Shown here piece after piece: positions 60,443 to 64,000 of a DNA stretch of 64,000 nucleotides (within the stretch, counting starts at the first letter, position 1; each line of letters begins with the position of its first letter). The notes under the pieces were generated by a model, which was not told where the DNA came from, did not search any database, and saw nothing but the letters and a program-made list of their open reading frames with translations. Origin of the DNA: Sphingomonas sp. PP-F2F-A104-K0414 (GTDB taxonomy: Bacteria > Pseudomonadota > Alphaproteobacteria > Sphingomonadales > Sphingomonadaceae). Location of the stretch: the NCBI RefSeq assembly GCF_004340945.1, contig NZ_SLYD01000008.1, positions 124,001 to 188,000 of the forward strand, in the 5' to 3' direction. The position numbers and the translations under genes are program-made.

Positions 60443-60538
60443 ATGAGCATTCTTGGCTTTATCGTAATGGCGGCATCGTCCGCGAGTTCTTGCACGCCGA
60501 TGCCTGGCGCGGGTGAGATTGCAGATCAAACCCGCACC
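60365..60538 (+). repeat. Direct repeat copy B (174 bp)
   Basis: The intact copy of the repeat described at 58956-59130. It includes the promoter region and first 32 codons of the lipoprotein gene at 60443. The distance between the copies is about 1.4 kb. Confidence 0.85.
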
Positions 60539-61234
60539 AAGTGGATAATTTTGGGCGAGATGCATGGCACCGCAGAGATGCCAGTAGCGATGACAGATTT
60601 CATCTGCTCGGCAGCCACAAAACGCCGTCCGCTCGCGGTAGCGGTGGAGCAGACGGTAGATAATCAGCTAAGTATCGACACCTTCATACATTCTAACGGG
60701 AATGCCCCCTCTCGGGCGGCGTTTGCTAAAGCGCCCATGTGGCGGACCAAGGGCAAGGATGGTCGATCGAGCGTAGCCACGTTCGACATGTTCGATCGCC
60801 TTCGAATCTTCTATCGTGCAAACAAGATCGCGCGCGTCGTCGCTATTGATCCGATCGTCTCTAACGGTTCAGCCGATAGAAATGCACAAATGGCGAAGAA
60901 CCTCCTTGCCATCGAGCCGAAGGTGAACGGCTTGGTGCTTGCTTTGATGGGGGGGCTACATGCCCAGAAAACCGATATCATCGTACCCAGCGGACGCTGG
61001 CCGTCGACAGCCAGCCTTTTGCCGAAGGACTACACTGTCACTCTGATGATGGTGGGAGGCGCTGGTAGCGCTTGGGTCTGTTTTGAAACCTGTGGTCCTC
61101 AACCGATCGGCGAGCCTCGTGACAAACCGCGAGGTGTAGAGGTTCAACCAGTAACTGCTGATTTCCCCTTTGACGGTTTTCTCGAAATTGGGTCTGGAAC
61201 ATCCGCATCTCCACCTTGGAATAACGCGAAATAA
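60443..61234 (+). CDS. Putative lipoprotein of a ChaN/EreA-like superfamily
   Basis: The 263-residue protein has a signal with a lipobox-like ASSASSC. After it comes KWIILGEMHGTAEMPVAMTD, whose LGE-x-HG opening is seen in ChaN, erythromycin-esterase and Tiki-type proteins, later ALMGGLHAQKTDIIVPSGRW with a second His. The activity is unknown; members of this superfamily bind haem or hydrolyse esters. A paralogue lies at the right edge of the window and a fragment at 59035. Confidence 0.7.
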   Translation: MSILGFIVMAASSASSCTPMPGAGEIADQTRTKWIILGEMHGTAEMPVAMTDFICSAATKRRPLAVAVEQTVDNQLSIDTFIHSNGNAPSRAAFAKAPMWRTKGKDGRSSVATFDMFDRLRIFYRANKIARVVAIDPIVSNGSADRNAQMAKNLLAIEPKVNGLVLALMGGLHAQKTDIIVPSGRWPSTASLLPKDYTVTLMMVGGAGSAWVCFETCGPQPIGEPRDKPRGVEVQPVTADFPFDGFLEIGSGTSASPPWNNAK

Positions 61235-61322
61235 GTTCGATCAATAATGGCGGCTACGTGAACTCTGATCGCCCATTCAGCGATAGTTTGCGGAACTCTA
61301 ATCAAACAGATTGTGGGGACCC

Positions 61323-61730
61323 ATGTCCTTCTGGCTGACCATCGCTCTACAGGCAGCCCAAGCGCCACCTGAGACGATAGTCTTTGATTTAGCAAACGTT
61401 ACCCAAACCCGTAGTCCCGCGAAATCGAGTATTATCGTTCAGCGTTGTAGCGGCAATACGACGGGTGATGAAATTGTGGTTTGCGGAACGAAGCGGCAAA
61501 GCTATCGGTTGCCGCTTCCGAATGAGCGTGAACTAGCCCGCGATCGCCCCGGTGGCGAAGCACTTACAGGCACAGATGCGTTAAGACCCGCTGGACGGTG
61601 CGGCATCTTCGAAGGTGAGAGGCGCTGCAACAAGAAAGAGGCAACAGACTACGGTTATGGTAGCGGGCGTGATCCTATAACTGTGTTATCCCGGGTTGTC
61701 CAAAAGATGGTAGATGCTGACGCTAATTAG
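61323..61730 (+). CDS. Hypothetical secreted protein, 135 residues
   Basis: It begins MSFWLTIALQAAQAPPE, a short signal peptide, and carries GDEIVVCGTKRQSYRLPLPN, a motif very common in small exported proteins of sphingomonads. Two Cys pairs (RPAGRCGIFEGERRCNK) may form a disulphide. Function is unknown. It overlaps the convergent gene at its 3' end by eight bases. Confidence 0.65.
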   Translation: MSFWLTIALQAAQAPPETIVFDLANVTQTRSPAKSSIIVQRCSGNTTGDEIVVCGTKRQSYRLPLPNERELARDRPGGEALTGTDALRPAGRCGIFEGERRCNKKEATDYGYGSGRDPITVLSRVVQKMVDADAN

Positions 61731-62109
61731 GTATATTTGAGAGTAGGTTTTTACGGCGACTGGCAAGATCCGCTATTAGAGCAACTCTCTTATCAGCAAC
61801 GCAGGTCGATAGATCGCGCTTGACGCCCTCCTTTATTGAAAGGCGACTTTCCTTCGAAAGTGACTTTTCATCGCTTGCCGCTATCCGGGAAGAAAGTTGA
61901 TTAGCGCAACTATCGAACGCTTCGCAACCAATAGCATCAACAGCTCGATCACCACTGGATGTTTTAGTAGCACAGCGGAGCTTACTGCCCCGGATCGCGT
62001 ACTTGCCTGTCCACCGTGAGAGGCGCTGACCAATAACTACGATTTCTGTCGGCTCGGGTTCGACCGGAGCCTGTTGAGCTACGAGCAGCGCGGTCATCAG
62101 AAGCAGCAT
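61723..62109 (-). CDS. Hypothetical secreted protein, 128 residues
   Basis: It starts MLLLMTALLVAQQAPVEP, a signal peptide, behind a GGAGG ribosome site. The motif TEIVVIGQRLSRWTGKYAIR is again sphingomonad-like. Four Cys residues are spaced along the chain. Function is unknown. Confidence 0.65.
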   Translation of the reverse strand: MLLLMTALLVAQQAPVEPEPTEIVVIGQRLSRWTGKYAIRGSKLRCATKTSSGDRAVDAIGCEAFDSCANQLSSRIAASDEKSLSKESRLSIKEGVKRDLSTCVADKRVALIADLASRRKNLLSNIPN

Positions 62110-62361
62110 GCACCCTCCGGGACTTTCCACCTGTCACTTACAGGCGATACTGCGTAGCCTATCAGGCGTAAGCCCGAAAGACAGCCATCCTGCATCCACA
62201 ATTCCCGATAAACCATCGTTTCCAAGAACGCCCGCGCCGTCTCGCGCGCCGTTCCCATGCGGGGAGCTACCAGTTGCGTGATGAGCTTGGCCCGCTAACC
62301 TCCGCTTCTGCAATCGCCTGATCTCACAGGAAGGTTGCTTCCTCAAAGCAGGAGATATGGT

Positions 62362-63357
62362 TTGTCGCGGTTCCGGTTCGTCGTGCCCTCTCTCCTTGCA
62401 ATCAGCATCGCCGGTGCGGCCTGCGGGCAGATTAGCAAGGCCAACAATTTGCCTGCCAAGGTTGTCCTCCCGAAAAATGAGCGGGCGGGCACGTGGCAGG
62501 CTCCTAAGGAGGGGGTTCAGACGCCGCTCTGGCCTGCGAGCACGCCTCTCGTCAAACCGGACTCCGGCGATCGGCCTGAGGGGACCGGTAATGGGACGGG
62601 ACTTGTGGGAGGACGTAAATGGCATTGGGCGAGCTATGTCACCCGGCCCACAATGACTCTCTATCGTTCGAAGGGGCGAAACGTCGGCACCGCGATGCTG
62701 GTCCTGCCGGGCGGCGGTTTCGAAGTCATAGCGACTGATTTAGAGGGCACCGAAATCTGCGATTGGGTGGTGCAACAGGGTATGACCTGTGCGGTGCTGA
62801 AATATCGGGTGCCGCAAGCGTGGCCGCAGGGACAACGGCCGAAGGTGCTATTGGGTCTGGAGGACGCGCAGCGCGCGATGGGGCTGTTGAGGGAGCAGGC
62901 AGCATCCTACGGGTTCGATCCGCATAAAGTCGGTGTGATCGGCTTTTCAGCGGGTGCTTATTTGGCAGCGAGCCTGAGCAACACGGATGAGCGCACCTAT
63001 CCGCTGACGGATGCGGCTGACCAGCAATCGCCCCGGCCAGACTTTGCGATCGTCGCCTACACGGCGCGTATGCTAGACGACAGCAAGGGCAGGAACAGCC
63101 TTGAACTCAAGCCATGGGTGACAATCAGCCCGAAGGCGCCGCCCACGTTTATTCTTCACGCCATGAACGACCCTACTGACCCAATCCGGCAACCTATGGC
63201 CTATGCCTTGGCACTCAGTGATGCCGGCGTGCCAGTCGATATGCGGCTTTATGCCAAGGGAGGGCACGCTTTCGGAATGCGGCCCACGGCTGATCCGATT
63301 TCGCGGGAATGGCCCGGACAGGTCAAGCAATGGCTGCATAACATCGGCATGCTATGA
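62362..63357 (+). CDS. Alpha/beta hydrolase lipoprotein, acetylxylan-esterase-like
   Basis: The start is TTG 62362, behind AGGAG at 62348-62352, and gives the lipoprotein signal MSRFRFVVPSLLAISIAGAAC. The 331-residue protein is an alpha/beta hydrolase with LVLPGGGFEVIATDLEGTEI (oxyanion region), the nucleophile elbow GVIGFSAGAYLAA, the Asp in HAMNDPTDPIRQP and the His in YAKGGHAFGM. Similar proteins are carbohydrate esterases that remove acetyl groups. The neighbours give no hint of the substrate. Confidence 0.85.
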   Translation: MSRFRFVVPSLLAISIAGAACGQISKANNLPAKVVLPKNERAGTWQAPKEGVQTPLWPASTPLVKPDSGDRPEGTGNGTGLVGGRKWHWASYVTRPTMTLYRSKGRNVGTAMLVLPGGGFEVIATDLEGTEICDWVVQQGMTCAVLKYRVPQAWPQGQRPKVLLGLEDAQRAMGLLREQAASYGFDPHKVGVIGFSAGAYLAASLSNTDERTYPLTDAADQQSPRPDFAIVAYTARMLDDSKGRNSLELKPWVTISPKAPPTFILHAMNDPTDPIRQPMAYALALSDAGVPVDMRLYAKGGHAFGMRPTADPISREWPGQVKQWLHNIGML

Positions 63358-63489
63358 TCGAGAAGAAGCGGTGAGCGACAGCCTACTGTAGATGTCAGCG
63401 ATCTCGCCGAGGTGTTCTCAATTTCGCGCCCAACTGTGTACCGCACGCTCGGACGCCAACCCGCTGCACCTGCTGCAAAGACGGCGTAA
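63358..63489 (+). pseudogene. C-terminal remnant of a serine recombinase
   Basis: Right after the hydrolase stop, the same frame reads ERQPTVDVSDLAEVFSISRP and then TVYRTLGRQPAAPAAKTA before TAA at 63487. This is the helix-turn-helix tail of a Hin/resolvase-type recombinase without its catalytic domain. There is no start codon, so it is a leftover. Confidence 0.6.
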
Positions 63490-63519
63490 TGGCAGCTAAC
63501 GGATGTTGCCGTAAGCTCG

Positions 63520-64000
63520 TTACTGCGGAGGTGAAGCTGTCACTTCGACGCCGAGGTTAAGCGCCCCCGCATAAGGTCCACCGGTAACGTCCATGGTGAT
63601 ACCGCGAGCCGGTCTTGTCCCTGATGAGGGCACAGTTTGTGCACCGCAACTGGTGTCCGAAGTACAAGCCCAATAGGATCCGCCAACCCACCTCGCGTCA
63701 AGATTGATGGTGGTCTGGGCTGGAAGGTAGCCAGCCATCGGCAGGTAAGCTGGCTTGGCCCATGTAGGAGCAGTTCGCATTGCGTGAATGTTCCCGACCA
63801 AGACGAGCGCCCGCGCGCCTTGCCTCACCCTGCTGACCAGTGACGAGGCAAGTGCATTCTCGTAATCGCTCGCTTTGAATCCGCCTCGACCGGGATTGTA
63901 CAAGGGTTGGAACGCAACGACGCTCGCAATCCGCCCTGCCGCTCGTAATTCGCGCAGCCTCTGGAAAAGGTGGAAGTACGCTTCACTGGATCGGCCGTCC
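63520..64000 (-). CDS. Paralogue of the ChaN/EreA-like lipoprotein, 5' end outside the window
   Basis: The minus-strand frame is open to the window edge; the first visible residues DGRSSEAYFHLFQRLRELRA correspond to DGRSSVATFDMFDRLRIFYR of the protein at 60443. Also shared are the second His (LVGNIHAMRTAPTWAKP), the Trp-rich SYWACTSDTSCGAQTV and the end GVEVTASPP. The N-terminus with the LGE-x-HG motif would lie beyond 64000. Confidence 0.8.
   Translation of the reverse strand, partial: DGRSSEAYFHLFQRLRELRAAGRIASVVAFQPLYNPGRGGFKASDYENALASSLVSRVRQGARALVLVGNIHAMRTAPTWAKPAYLPMAGYLPAQTTINLDARWVGGSYWACTSDTSCGAQTVPSSGTRPARGITMDVTGGPYAGALNLGVEVTASPPQ

Noticed and set aside
1..64000. CRISPR arrays, rRNA or tRNA genes
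   Set aside because: I saw no regularly spaced repeats, no cas genes, no conserved rRNA stretches and no convincing tRNA cloverleaf; a dedicated tRNA search would be needed to exclude a single tRNA.

Overview
The window is high-GC alphaproteobacterial DNA, most likely from a Sphingomonas or close sphingomonad. The signs are two large TonB-dependent receptors, Tat-exported glycosidases, an IS91-type element that carries its own integrase, and small secreted proteins with an EIVV-x-G motif. I saw no rRNA, tRNA or CRISPR array. Three parts can be told apart.

(1) A defence island, about 1-16.5 kb. It holds three systems side by side. The first is a type II CBASS module on the minus strand: a CD-NTase and an E2-E1 fusion Cap2 cut by the window edge, with no effector visible. 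The second is a divergent IetA/IetS pair (AAA+ ATPase and subtilisin-like protease), followed by four small co-oriented genes, one with a DUF4236 domain and one apparently frameshifted. The third is a compact three-gene minus-strand operon: a trypsin-like protease with an unusual C-terminal half, a 1012-residue STAND-type NTPase, and a trypsin-like protease fused to a DNA/RNA non-specific (DRGH) nuclease. I do not recognise this third architecture as a named system. An IS91-family element (transposase plus tyrosine recombinase, 17.0-19.1 kb) marks the island's right side.

(2) A catabolic locus of about 35 kb, 19.5-54.8 kb. Minus-strand operons encode myo-inositol catabolism (IolC-DUF2090 fusion, IolD, IolE, IolB, with a divergent IolG), then GH125 alpha-mannosidase with EutB and EutC (ethanolamine ammonia-lyase), and a TonB receptor with a PHP phosphoesterase and a GH92 alpha-mannosidase. 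A second TonB receptor and an RpiR-type regulator follow. Plus-strand genes encode a NagB-II-like glucosamine-6-phosphate deaminase. They also include one long, overlapping operon: APC permease, PfkB kinase, GH4 glycosidase, ethanolamine-permease-like transporter, M61 peptidase, phospholipase C, GH2 and MFS transporter. The sub-pathways add up to ethanolamine, alpha-mannose, glucosamine, inositol, a phosphodiester and a beta-linked sugar. These are the building blocks of a glycosylphosphatidylinositol (GPI) anchor, and I propose the locus is a GPI-glycan utilisation locus. This is inference, but it explains gene combinations that otherwise look random. A perfect GGAA-N6-TTCC palindrome, the type of site used by RpiR-type IolR repressors, lies between the regulator and the long operon.

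(3) An accessory tail, 54.9-64 kb. It holds a truncated DUF2235 hydrolase, unknown genes, a LysR regulator, a serine recombinase broken by a TGG-to-TGA change, a lower-GC patch with lipoproteins, a 175-bp duplication that includes the start of one lipoprotein gene, three copies or fragments of that lipoprotein family, and an esterase-like lipoprotein.
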